Positions 26,057-36,328 of a DNA stretch of 64,000 bases are shown one piece after another. The position numbers and the translations under genes were made by a program. Each line of letters begins with the position of its first letter. The first letter of the stretch is position 1. Below the pieces are notes generated by a model. That model searched no databases and was not told where the DNA came from. It saw only the letters and a list, made by a program, of their open reading frames with translations. Source of the DNA: Adineta ricciae (taxonomy: Eukaryota; Rotifera; Eurotatoria; Adinetida; Adinetidae); contig CAJNOJ010000092.1 in NCBI GenBank assembly GCA_905250025.1, positions 62,001 to 126,000 of the forward strand. Reading direction: 5' to 3'.

Positions 26057-26686
26057 ATGGAATATCGATTTTTTTATCCCATTTCCAAGGAACAATACGA
26101 AAACGAGTGGACACAACAAATCCGTTTAGAAAATCGTACAGACATCTATTTTGTTCTACAACCATCAATGAATCATCCAGATACAATGCATGTTGACTAT
26201 GGATTAAAACTACGGAATGCAAAGAAACTTGAACTGAAAAAACGAGAGCAACGTTTTGCCAATGGGCAAGAATCTTGGACAAAAACCATTCATTCATTCC
26301 GAAGTGTTTCTCTCGATGACATGAATTCAATAATTAAAATTTTGAAAAAATCGAACGAAATGTACTTGATTGAACGACTGACATCTATTCAGCCGATAAT
26401 TATATGTTATGTCAGTAAAATTCGCAATCAAGAAGTAAAAAAACATGGTCTCCTTGAAGAAAGAACTGCTTTACATTTGAGATTCATAAGATTGGACAAT
26501 CGAACTCAAATAGGCAGTGATTTATATTTCGAAAGTGTTTGCATTGAACAATCATCTTCGAGACCGATTGACAGCAACATTATAGGAGATCTACTTCGTT
26601 CCTATGCACATCTACACTCAATTGAACCGATGGGTTATCCCGAATTTTTATTTCGGCAATATCAAGACTTACGATTTGTTCAATAA
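26057..26686 (+). CDS. Hypothetical 209-aa protein, possibly CYTH-like
   Basis: A single open frame from ATG 26057 (MEYRFFYPISKEQYENEW), 23 bases after a TTTCTAG acceptor. No family is recognised with certainty. Alternating charged and hydrophobic beta-like segments (YGLKLRNAKKLELKKREQR, TALHLRFIRL, SDLYFESVCIEQ) resemble the antiparallel tunnel strands of CYTH phosphohydrolases such as thiamine triphosphatase, whose strands carry paired charged residues. The classic ExExK start is not present, so any catalytic role is doubtful. There are no membrane segments or signal peptide. Length of about 200 aa fits a one-domain CYTH protein. It lies 340 bp downstream of FoxJ2/3. Confidence 0.6.
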   Translation: MEYRFFYPISKEQYENEWTQQIRLENRTDIYFVLQPSMNHPDTMHVDYGLKLRNAKKLELKKREQRFANGQESWTKTIHSFRSVSLDDMNSIIKILKKSNEMYLIERLTSIQPIIICYVSKIRNQEVKKHGLLEERTALHLRFIRLDNRTQIGSDLYFESVCIEQSSSRPIDSNIIGDLLRSYAHLHSIEPMGYPEFLFRQYQDLRFVQ

Positions 26687-26745
26687 CGATATCTTTTTTT
26701 ATTGTTTTTAAGAAATCTGCAAATCAAACATAGTATTTCTCCTGT

Positions 26746-26982
26746 TTAATTATTTAAGTCGTCTTTTCGAAAACAAATCTCATTGTAAACATTGTAATAT
26801 AATCTTGAGAGACAAATATGAACTTTGATTTGTGAGGAGAGAGCACAACACTTCCCAAGTACTTTATTTTTTGAACACGAGCAGATCTTCGTCGACAAAT
26901 CAATCTGACAGACGCAATACGTGTGATCAATATTGACGATCGAGACTACTTCGTTGTCGTTTATTTGTTCCTCGAGATCCAT
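26746..26982 (-). pseudogene. Short Cys-rich frame, possibly a decayed SWIM-type zinc finger
   Basis: A 78-codon frame on the minus strand with a stretch reading YCVCQIDLSTKICSCSKNKV followed by LGKCCALSS. It recalls the SWIM finger (CxC...CxH) found in MULE-type transposases and related proteins, but the final His is missing. It may be a transposon relic or chance. No splice context supports a larger gene. Confidence 0.2.
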
Positions 26983-27502
26983 TGTTTAACTAATTAATAG
27001 AAAGATTTTGCCTTTCTATTTTCACCTCGCGAAATCGTCCGCGGTTAATCTTTTTTTAATGATCCTTTGATTCTTGTCAGCTCTAATTCAAGCTAAAAGC
27101 ACGTTCGCTATATAGGATAAAAGCAAACATGAAAATCATACGAGAATGAAATTTATTTCGAGGTTATGTTCAGTATAGCGTACGTGAAACCCAACGGAAG
27201 TAGATGTCGGATGGGATAGTTCTCATTTGATCGTCATTTAATGAAAAGTCTCACGCTAAAGTGATCCTTGATCCATAATGTTTAGCAAATGATAATGCAA
27301 GTGTATATCGTACGATTCTTTATTGAAATATGTGAGAATATGACAATCGATGTTAAGTGTCTGTTATTTTCTCTTTGGATAGGAGTAAATAAAGCTGAAT
27401 AGATATTTTATTGTGAAAAATAGGCAGTTTGTAATTCGGTGGAACGAGAAAGATAGACAAAAATGAAACAATTGAAAATCATGGTCGTTTATTTTTGCTT
27501 AA

Positions 27503-28122
27503 TTATTTCGCATTCGTGAAAAAATCGTTATAGGCTCTCCACCAACAATCACGTCCATTCCGAATATTAGAAATCTGATTGTACATATTACCAACCTGAA
27601 AGAAAGTGTTGAAGGAGAGAGTCAAGAGTTTATTCGGTGTCCTTACTTGTTCAACTGGCATGAAGAAACAACGATCAGCACAATCACACATCGGACCACA
27701 ATTATCGTCATCTTTCTTCTTGCGCTGCTGAAAAGAGAATTAAACAAAATGTTGACAAATATAATTTCATCAGATGAATCGATTTATATATTTACAGCTG
27801 GAAAACCTTGAAGACAAGAGTGACAAGCAGCAAGACAAGCCATTTCATCTTGTTTTGGGCCAGCGATAACAGCCAATGGGTTCATCGTTGTAGTAGCATC
27901 AGCACGACCTGCTGCATTAACTTGTTTTTGACCGTCTATAGTATATATAACATTTGCTTCGGTATCAATCAGATTTCCTATCAGATTACGTAAACTACGT
28001 ATTGGTTCGCTGCTTCGAACAAATCGTTTCTGTTGATGGTGACGGAATTTAACCTCGGGCTTGGCAATAACCATACTTAAACCAATGCAAATAACAAATG
28101 TGACGAGGGAAAAGTGACCCAT
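27503..28122 (-). CDS. Secreted Cys-containing protein of unknown family
   Basis: A 166-aa protein from exons 28122-27796, 27727-27647, 27595-27503. The start MGHFSLVTFVICIGLSMVIA is a clear signal peptide with predicted cleavage before KPEV. A dibasic KRFVRS lies about residue 33, a possible propeptide cut site. The mature part has eight or so cysteines: CLAACHSCLQ at the end of exon 1, CGPMCDCADRCFF in exon 2, and a final CWWRAYNDFF. No known domain is recognised. The spacing is not that of a standard EGF, VWC or ShK fold. The AACHSC and MCDCADRC clusters suggest disulfide pairing between exons. It has no close neighbour on the same strand. Confidence 0.75.
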
Positions 28123-30179
28123 AGTATTGGTTTTATTCTACGAGAAGAAAAAGAAAAGGAAATCTTTCTTGTTGAGATCGACGACATAAATATATCTCTA
28201 TAAATCTCTTCTCCGTTGTTGTGAATTTTGCGCGATAGGGAGACGGTCCGACGTATCTCATTAATCTCGATGTTACTAAAAAATGCGCATATTTTTAGCT
28301 TGACACTCTCATTGATTAATTGTTCAAAGTCGGAAAATGTTCATTATCACGCTCATCTTAATTAGTATGCTGTTAATTTATGTTAATTAGATCTACTTAG
28401 AAATAAATCAGCTTGTAATGAACTCACAGGGATCAATAGAAAGGGAAAATAGCAAATGACATGAACTGATGTCTTCATAAGAAATTCTGTCAAGTTCTTT
28501 TTTATGTTTATCTGTTCAGTCAGTTATGATTAAAGAGCTAATTGCAGTGGAAGAAGAAAAAAGAAATTTTCACATTCATATTATTCTTTGCTAATGGATG
28601 CCGATGTGAAGAAAGGGATGACCAAATGTTTGGAAACATCGTAATTATTAACTTTCATTCGGTTCACGGACTTAACATGATAATGACAGGAGGATTGAGG
28701 AAATGCAATCTCGCCTGGGATCTGAAAGATCAGGTTACTTACGTGAGTTTGCTTGCGTTATTTTTTTACGACGTTTAGTCAACTAACAATCAAAATCGAT
28801 GTTGAAGTGAATATAAAAAAGAAGGAGAGACTGAGAGAGAAGAAAAAGGGGAAAAAATATATTCCAAAAAGTTTTCTCGTTTGTTTCTTTTATCTGTAGA
28901 ATATTTGCACTCGCTCATGTGAAGAAATAGAATACGAGAGAATAAGAGAGATAAAAAGAAGTGATGAAACAAGGTTCTTTTTATATCGTCATTTTATCCA
29001 TACAAATGATTATTACCAGACAAACGCTTCATGTATGGCGGTATCGTGACTAGCGTTGTTCACAATGAAAATGTCAGAATTCTCTCTAGAATATGTTTCT
29101 TTCGAGCTTAGCGTCTCGGAGCACGCTAATGAAGATCGAGACTTACCATTATGGTCATTTTGTCGATAGGAATTGAAAATGGGGTTGAGATACCCTCTTT
29201 CAACGGCTTTGATGTTTCCCACTCATTTCCCCTTTTCATTTAATAATGAAAATAACATAGTATTTAGATGCGATTTGAGTGAAGAGGGGAAAAAATACAT
29301 GAATAGGAGACATGAAAACAAGTTAATCAAAGCTTTTTCAAGTGCCCGCGTTTAGAGCTTGATGAATATACTTCATTTTGAATAATAGTATCTATGTGCA
29401 CAAATATAGATCGACAAAAAATCAACCTGAGAAGGGTGTTTAGCATACTTGCGCATATAAATCTTGGCTAATGATAGTAGTACCATATACAGGCTGACAT
29501 TCTTTTCGGTATAGGAAACATCTGCTGCTGATTAACAATGAAGAAGCAAGTTCTAATTGCGGATGATATAGGCGTTGAAGTTTCAAGGCAATGAAATTAT
29601 ATATTCTGATTAACCTTTTGTGTAGTTGCATCAAAAGCGAATGAGTTCGATTTTCAATGTATTTTTTTAAAAGTATCTTGAAGAGAAAAAAAATTGGTAT
29701 GGGAAGAAAAAATTTTTCAGAAACGTGCTTAGGAAAAGAAACAAAACCAGATATTAGTCGTAATCAAAAGGAGAAATATGGGTGTGCATGTGTAAATAAG
29801 ATAAAGTGTGAAAGCCCTTTTTGTGATTATACAAAAAAAGTACACTTATAAACAGATTCATCGCAAAGAAGAAAAGAATAATAGAATGCTATTCTAGCAA
29901 AAAATGATATTCTCCTATTCTATGCCATATTGTTACAAAGATAAAAACGAAAGAGAAGTGAGAAGTTTTCGTTAAGAAGCGGAGACGTTCTTTTCCTAAC
30001 ATGATTTATACAGCAAAAAAATCACATTCTAGACTCGCTCTGCCTAGATATATTTTTTTGACAAAAGAATACTTGAGATAGCGCTCATTATTGTGAGAAA
30101 TGAATACACATAAAAGGAAAAAGATGTGAGAAGTGTCGTGTCTTACAAACTTGAACGATTTTTTTTAAATATAAAGTTC
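28123..30179. other. Intergenic, secreted protein to MGN gene 1
   Basis: About 2 kb without a supported gene. A minus-strand frame at 29222-29147 begins MGNIKAVERGYLN and runs into a GTAAGT donor. The MGN start recalls the neighbouring family but the ARR motif is absent and no in-frame next exon of useful length was found. Long A-rich and purine-rich tracts are common. Confidence 0.35.
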
Positions 30180-32774
30180 TTATTCAGGAAAAGCGCAGCA
30201 GACAATTCTCACTCGTCCAGTACCACTTGGAAACGATACTGATTGTGGACCACCCGCTGGAGAAAAGCCACCAGCCGATGGGAATATGCCACCGGGAGGA
30301 ACACCTGCGAATTGTGGTGAACCACCGAAAATGTTTGGATTTACTCCTGGATAGTTATATGACTGTTGTTGAAAAGGATTATATGGCGATTGAGGTGGTT
30401 GTTGCGGAGCTTGAGGAAAGCTGCCAACTCCTAATGGACTGAAAGCACCGATCGGTTGTGGACCATAGTTACCATAGGGTGGCGTTTGAAAGGCACCGTA
30501 CGGTTGGGGAATATAACCGTTGTAATTTTGTTGGCCGTACATTGCAAGACCTTGTTGACCGTATCCATAGGGAGCTTGTTGCATGTAACCACTGGCAGCT
30601 GGTTGATTAACATTACCGTACGGTGAATTACCGTATACACCGTAACCTTGTTGATTGAAACTAGCAAAGCCTTGCTGACCATAATTACCAAATCCTGGTG
30701 GACCGTATCCTATAAGACCAGATTGTCCATAGGGTGACGCGCCGTAGGCACCATATGGGGATTGATTGACTCCACTAAATCCTGGAAAAGCGGCTTGATT
30801 AAGTATTGGTTGATAGTAATTTCCCTGTGCATATTGACCATAACCACTATATCCGGCGAGTCCAGGTTGAGGATACGCTGGTTGACCGAGAGCAGCTTGA
30901 CTAAAATTACTATACGATGCAAAACTGCCATATGCTCCAAGGCCAGGTTGACCGTAAGGTGATTGGTTGATTCCACTTGGATTTGCAATGATATTACTAC
31001 CAATATCTGTTTAGTAAAAAGAAATAAATTACGTGAAGAGATAGGGAATCGTCTTAATGTCGATCGTGTAAGGATATATTTACTTGGTATGGCACTATAA
31101 CTATTGAGACCTGCATACGATGGCATTCCATATGGCGGAGTTCCAGGCACGCCAGCAGGGAAGATTGGTTGTTGAGGGACGCTTGGAAACTGAGGTCCAT
31201 ACGGAATTGACTGCGGGATCATTTGAGGTATCTGTCCTGGAAATGCTAGATGAAGCAACAAAAGAAGTCAATGTATTGCAATGTCTTTGTAGTCTAGTTT
31301 TAGGACGGTAAAAACTTAACGATTTCAGTATAGCATGCAATCTACAATGAAATCTTACGCATCGGTATTTGCGGAGGTATCATTGGCATAGGATATAGGT
31401 ATGGCGGTTGAAGCATATTGGACGGATAAGCTAGGAAAAAAGCAAAGCAATGTAATTGATTGTTAGTTGACGAAGTGAGTGATATTTTGTTCATTAGTAT
31501 TCAATGAGATTAATCTATGTTAGATGTATTTGTAAAGATTATTTCAGGAGAAGCAGGTGATGTCTCTTACGAATTGGTTGCGGGATAATTGGCATTTGTG
31601 GTGGTGCAGCAGGAGCATACGCTACGATAAACATAATTTTGTACGACAAAAGATTTTATACTATGTCTTACGCATGGGATAAGGTGAAATAGGCATTTGC
31701 GGTATTACAGGTGGATAAGCTGTAACAAAGGTGAACTCTCGATAGAATCGTTGAATTAAAGTTTAAGAAGGACAACAGTTATGATTGATTAGTAGTTTTA
31801 GATGTACTAGAAGTTAGGAACTAATTCTTACGCATTGGTAATGGGCCCATGGGCATCTGAGGAACAATTTGTGGATATGCTATCGTAATTTAAAAAAGGA
31901 ATAGGAGTGGAAAATAATTCTCTGATGCTGTACGAATATCAATTTCTATTCCTTACGTATCGGCTGTGGACTTGGCATTTGTGGCATTATGAGTGGGCCA
32001 GCTAAACAGAATTAGTTGTGTAAAAAATATTGAAAACATATCAGTGGCATTTGATTAGTAAGCGTAGACGTTAAAGTTGAAATGTTTGTTAGAAGCTAGA
32101 GTTCTCTTACGCATAGGCACTGGTGACATAATCGGCTGGATCATCGGTGGTGGGCATGGCATCGGGTATGGCATTTGTGGAGATGCAGGTGGGATTTGTA
32201 TGGATAAAGAGCAGCAGTTAGAACCCATTGGAGACATTGGCAGTTGTGACAACATTTGTGGTGGTAATCCACACCCGCCTAGACCGCCTGACATGGGATT
32301 CATACCGCCTCCATAAGCCATCATTGGATTGATTGGATTTACTCCACCTCCATAAGCCATCATTGGGTTGATCGGATTGATTGGATTCACTCCACCTCCA
32401 TAAGCCATCATTGGGTTGATCGGATTGATTGGATTCACTCCACCTATTGCACCCGGTTGTATTAAATTTTGCATACCACTGACTATGTGACTAGGTACAT
32501 ATATGACGCGAATTTTAGGCCCATTTAGACCTGGCTCGAGAATTGGATTGAAACCAGCTGGATACGTGCTACCATACATACCCAAAGCACCAGGTGAAGG
32601 TTTGACTGATGTCAATAATGGCCCATCTGTGGTACCAAAACCGATTGGGTATCCTTGAATAGGTTGGTAAGATGAACCATAATTTGCTATATCACCGTAG
32701 TTATAGTACGGATCGTATTCCACACCATAATTACCTAGGCCACCTCCTGGTCGACGAGCGTTAGCGTTACCCAT
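30180..32774 (-). CDS. MGN-family protein 1: Pro/Gly/Gln-rich, predicted N-myristoylated
   Basis: A 638-aa low-complexity protein. Exons: 32774-32111, 32001-31957, 31879-31832, 31719-31672, 31621-31571, 31430-31359, 31245-31084, 31006-30180. Start MGNANARR fits the N-myristoylation consensus and was preferred over an in-frame ATG at 32861 because the paralogues start the same way. Order of parts: a Gly/Tyr-rich head, a conserved core GPKIRVIYVPSHI, a PINPMMAYGGG array, then six mini-exons each coding P-rich units (PQMPISPYPM type), and a long final exon with YGQQG, NQSPYG and GYGPPG units. All internal exons begin and end in phase 1 and have lengths divisible by three. There is no signal peptide or membrane segment, so it is likely intracellular. 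Function unknown; a structural role is inferred. Confidence 0.8.
32303..32441 (-). repeat. 48-bp-type coding tandem repeat in MGN gene 1
   Basis: Imperfect tandem copies encode VNPINPINPMMAYGGG, VNPINPINPMMAYGGG, then a shortened VNPINPMMAYGGG and MNPMSGG. The near identity of the first two copies at DNA level points to recent slippage or unequal exchange. Confidence 0.8.
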
Positions 32775-34435
32775 TTTCTTCTTTGAACTAAATTTAGAAT
32801 CTGATCGATGTAAACTATATTTATGTGAAAATGAAATAATATAGAACTGTACAGTACCCAAGGCAGAGGCAAACTAATTATTATCCTAGAGCAATGTTTG
32901 ACTTACCTTTGATTCGATTTGGAACAGCCTAGTGTTAATATAAGATGCAAACAACCGAATGTATCAGATGAGAAGTTGGAACTATTTTACACATGCACCG
33001 ACAACTTATGTTCTCTGTTTCTTTCGTTTTTTTCTTCTTCCCTCTGATCAATCGACCGCGGCAGAACCATCAATATCAAGACAGAAGGAGAAAGAGAGTG
33101 AGAAAGATATTACTCGAAACAATTCAATCATGCACATATTTCCTTCTATAGTGTATTTGCCTACGGACAAGTTTCTCGTTCATGTTACTCTTCTTTTTTG
33201 CTTGATACTGTTTTAATTGCCTCTTGGCCGATCTTTTTGCAGCCATCAATGATGACCTCACGCATTATAAGATGATGAGTTATATTGATAGACCTTGCCT
33301 ATAGTCGTATGCTTGTTTGCCTAATCGAACAATGATATGAAGAAATAAAATATACGTCCCATAACTGCTGTGACAAAAGTAATGAAATTTATGTGATAAT
33401 TATACCGTCGGCAAAGTAAAAAAAATGATCTATCGTACGGTTATTATTCGAATAGAATGAATTCTTCGACGTAGTGCTCCAAACTTTGGCATCAGATACT
33501 CCGATATAGATGAAAAAACACCTAAGAAATGTGTTTCTCGTATATTTATATCATCTCATTACCAAAACATATTTTATCACATATGATGAGGTTTTCTTTC
33601 GACGTATTCTGAGTAGTATACCAAACAACTATTTATACTCAAAAAGCCACCACCACATGCAGCTTCTATGATACTATTCTTAATTCAGAATTGAATACCT
33701 AAAAACGAGCATATTTGCGACACAAGATATTTAAAACTTTTCATGTATTCATACACGAATACCTTATTATTGAGTCTACAAACGCTCCTTAGTCTTCATT
33801 TTGTACTCTTGTCGTTGAACTCTATTACTGATATATGTCTTTCAACATATAGCGAAAAAAAACCGAAAAGTTTCAAGTTCGTTACATTCATCTTCGATCT
33901 AAACGTGAACATTTCATCAGACACGTTTCATTGCTGATCATTTCTTCTTCTTTATGACCAGTTAATTGTCTTGATGATTTCATTAAATATTGATCTGTTT
34001 TGATTACTTTTCGTTCTTCTTTCATCTTTTAATGTTCGAATTTGGTCATACTAAATTGTTCAAGTCAAAGTTAAATAACCTCTAGAAAATTACCCAGATC
34101 ATTACTATTATCATCACTATCTTCAACATATTCTTTCTTAATAGCCATAAAATTAGTGACGCGTGTAGAGAGTCTATGGTAAAAAATCAGATATTTTGTT
34201 TTTCATCAATACTTGTTTGTCTTTGATATATGATACTTTGATAGATGTGTATAAGACAAAAATGACAGCTATCAAAACCACATATTCAACCAATTTTTCT
34301 TCGTTCGGATCAAAATATAATATAATGAAGACTAACGACAGAAAGAAAAAAGACGTAATCGTCACCATTTTCCTTGAAATTAGCTGAATTTCTTCAATAG
34401 TAAATAAACACATGAAGATTTAGTATCACGTTCGA
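32775..34435. other. Intergenic between MGN genes 1 and 2
   Basis: No supported gene. A minus-strand frame at 34413-34174 could encode a short two-segment membrane protein (core VTITSFFFLSLVFIILYF), but it abuts the N at 34436 and has no other support. An acceptor-like AG at 32788-32789 (minus strand) lies 13 bases before the MGN gene 1 ATG. Confidence 0.4.
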
Positions 34436-34436
34436 N
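34436..34436. other. Ambiguous base N, possible assembly join
   Basis: A single N interrupts the sequence exactly at the 3' end of the Pro-rich exon of MGN gene 2. The protein frame meets unrelated sequence right after it. It may be a collapsed gap in a repeat that is hard to assemble. Confidence 0.7.
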
Positions 34437-36328
34437 TGGAAGGCATTGGGGGGGTGGGGGTGGTGGTGGAAGATATTGAGGTGGGGGGGGAGTAAATTGA
34501 GGTGGTGGGCAGATTGGTTGTGGTGGTGGTGGGGGTGGAATGTATTGAGGTGGTGGTGGAGGTGGTGGAATGAATTGGGGTGGTGGTGGTGGGGGTGGAA
34601 TATATTGAGGTGGTGGTGGAGCAAATTGAGGTGGTGGGCAGATTGGTTGTGGTGGTGGTGGTGGTGGAATGTATTGAGGCACTGGTGGTGGTGGTGGAAT
34701 GTATTGAGGCACTGGTGGTGGTGGAATGTATTGAGGAACTGGTGGTGGTGGTGGTGCGCAGATTGGTTGTGGTGGTGGAATATATTGTGGTACTGGTGGT
34801 GGTGGGATATATTGTGGTACTGGTGGTGGTGGGATGTATTGTGGAACTGGTGGTGGTGCATAGACTGGTGGTGGTGGTGCATAGACTGGTGGTGGTGCAT
34901 AGACTGGTGGTGGTGCATAGACTGGTGGTGGTGCATAGACTGGTGGTGGAATTGCTTGCAATTGGCTGTATGGTTGAGCAATTGGTGCACCACAAGCTCC
35001 TAGTGATCGTGCAACTCCCATAGGTGGAAGAGCGGCTCCGAAAGACGGGACAGCACCATAACCGGCGCCGAAAGCTGGAGCGGCACCATAACCGGCGCCG
35101 AAAGCTGGAGCAGCACCATAACCGGCGCCGAAAGCGGGAGCAGCACCAAAACTGGCGCCGAAAGATGGAGCAGCACCGTAACCACCACCGAAACCTAAAT
35201 TATGAGCAATAGTGTGAATCAGTATATATGGAAAATCACGTGAGACAATTTTTTGTACCTCCGTAAGATGCAAGACCGCCGCCCTAAAGATGTTCATAAA
35301 TCAAAACATCAGATATGCTCCGTTGCTTTTGTATTGATGATACGATTGAAACATAGTCTCGTCATCACTAATAGAACTAGATAAAATATCTTTTTTATTA
35401 GATAAAAATGTACATGTCAAATGTGAATGATACATCATACCGCAACCACCGCCATAACCTAAAAATTCGGGTGAACATAGTATTCTAAGCGCTGGTTCTC
35501 AAGAAAACTTACCGCCACTGAAGCCGCCGACTGGTAAACCTCCGCCGAAGCCTCCGACTGGTAAACCTCCGCCGAAGCCGCCGACTGGTAAACCTCCGCC
35601 GAAGCCGCCGACTGGTAAACCTCCACCGAAGCCGCCGACTGGTAAACCTCCACCGAAGCCTCCGATTGGTAAACCTCCACCGAAACCTCCGACTGGTAAA
35701 CCTCCACCGAAGCCTCCGACTGGTAAACCTCCACCGAAACCTCCGACTGGTAAACCTCCACCGAAACCTCCGACTGGTAAACCTCCACCGAAACCTCCGA
35801 CTGGTAAACCTCCGCCGAAGCCGCCGAAGCCACCGCATCCACCAATAGCTGGAGCTGGAGCACTAAAGAGCAAGGAAGAAATATGTTATTACAGATGCTC
35901 AGGTAAAGACTCAAATGATCAGCGAGTTTTGACGAATTTCAAAGTATACTCAAAACGAAAATGTACCGCTTACCATGGTGAGGCAGCAACTCCACCTTGT
36001 GGAATAAAGATAGCACGGATTTTAGGTGGAAGACCAATACCTACACCACCGACAATTGGAGCTCGTCCAATTGGGGCAGCTGGAACGACGGCTGTTGTAA
36101 CGTAACCTGTTGCATATCCACCAGTTGGATAACCGCCATCTAAATCCACAGAAAGATTGTATACATAAGTATGAGATAAGGGTACGACATCTCTAGTTAA
36201 GTGTACTTACACGAGTATCCATAAGGATCATAAGCACCGCCGTAGTAATCCATTCCGTAATATGGATCATATCCAGTTCCATAGGCTGGAAGACCAGCTT
36301 GTCTATTACGTGCTGCTCGATTGCCCAT
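34437..36328 (-). CDS. MGN-family protein 2: GGFGGGLPV repeats and poly-Pro tail, 3' end uncertain
   Basis: Exons: 36328-36211, 36139-35974, 35862-35513, 35458-35441 (18 nt), 35194-34437, giving about 470 residues up to the N at 34436. Start MGNRAARNRQ suits N-myristoylation. A Tyr/Gly-rich segment follows (GYDPYYGMDYYGG), then the family core PPKIRAIFIPQGG, eleven GGGLP units in GGFGGGLPV repeats, AAPAFGAGYG repeats, and a long tail of VYAPPP, VPQYIPPPP and QPICPPPQ units. A further exon-like piece at 35283-35259 (GGGLASYGG) fits by sense but is one base out of phase with exon 4, so it is either unused or affected by an indel. The true C-terminus is lost or unclear. The Gly-loop plus Pro-rich make-up resembles structural proteins such as loricrin; no enzyme-like domain is seen. 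Confidence 0.75.
34440..34955 (-). repeat. Pro-rich coding repeat tract
   Basis: Sense strand (minus) encodes nested repeats: five VYAPPP units (18 bp), several VPQYIPPPP units (27 bp) and QPICPPPQ blocks. On the plus strand it appears as long GGT/GTG runs, which produce Trp- and Val-rich shadow frames. Confidence 0.85.
35036..35190 (-). repeat. 30-bp coding repeat, AAPAFGAGYG
   Basis: Four to five near-identical 30-bp units in the last exon of MGN gene 2 encode GAAPAFGAGY with Ser/Ala and Val/Ala variants. Confidence 0.85.
35513..35835 (-). repeat. 27-bp coding repeat, GGFGGGLPV
   Basis: Eleven units, very similar in DNA, differ mostly at synonymous positions (CCG/CCA, GAAGCC/GAAACC) with one Val to Ile change. 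All three frames stay open on the minus strand because the unit is 27 bp. Confidence 0.9.

Noticed and set aside
29147..29222. Minus-strand MGNIKAVERG frame before a GTAAGT donor as a fourth MGN gene
   Set aside because: No ARR motif, no Gly-rich head and no following exon longer than a few codons in phase.
30762..31311. Plus-strand frames opposite MGN gene 1
   Set aside because: Antisense shadows of the repeat-rich exons. The minus strand has consistent splice sites and paralogues.
34174..34413. Small two-helix membrane protein on the minus strand
   Set aside because: Hydrophobic frames are common in AT-rich sequence. It abuts an N, and has no paralogue or splice support.
34446..35023. Long plus-strand frames rich in Trp or Val across the Pro-rich exon
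   Set aside because: They are antisense shadows of the (CCN)n repeats of MGN gene 2. Repeat units divisible by three keep several frames open on both strands.
35459..35914. Additional long minus-strand frames (EVYQSEVSV or RFTSRRFRW repeats)
   Set aside because: Alternative frames of the 27-bp repeat. Only the GGFGGGLPV frame joins in phase to the flanking exons and matches the paralogue.
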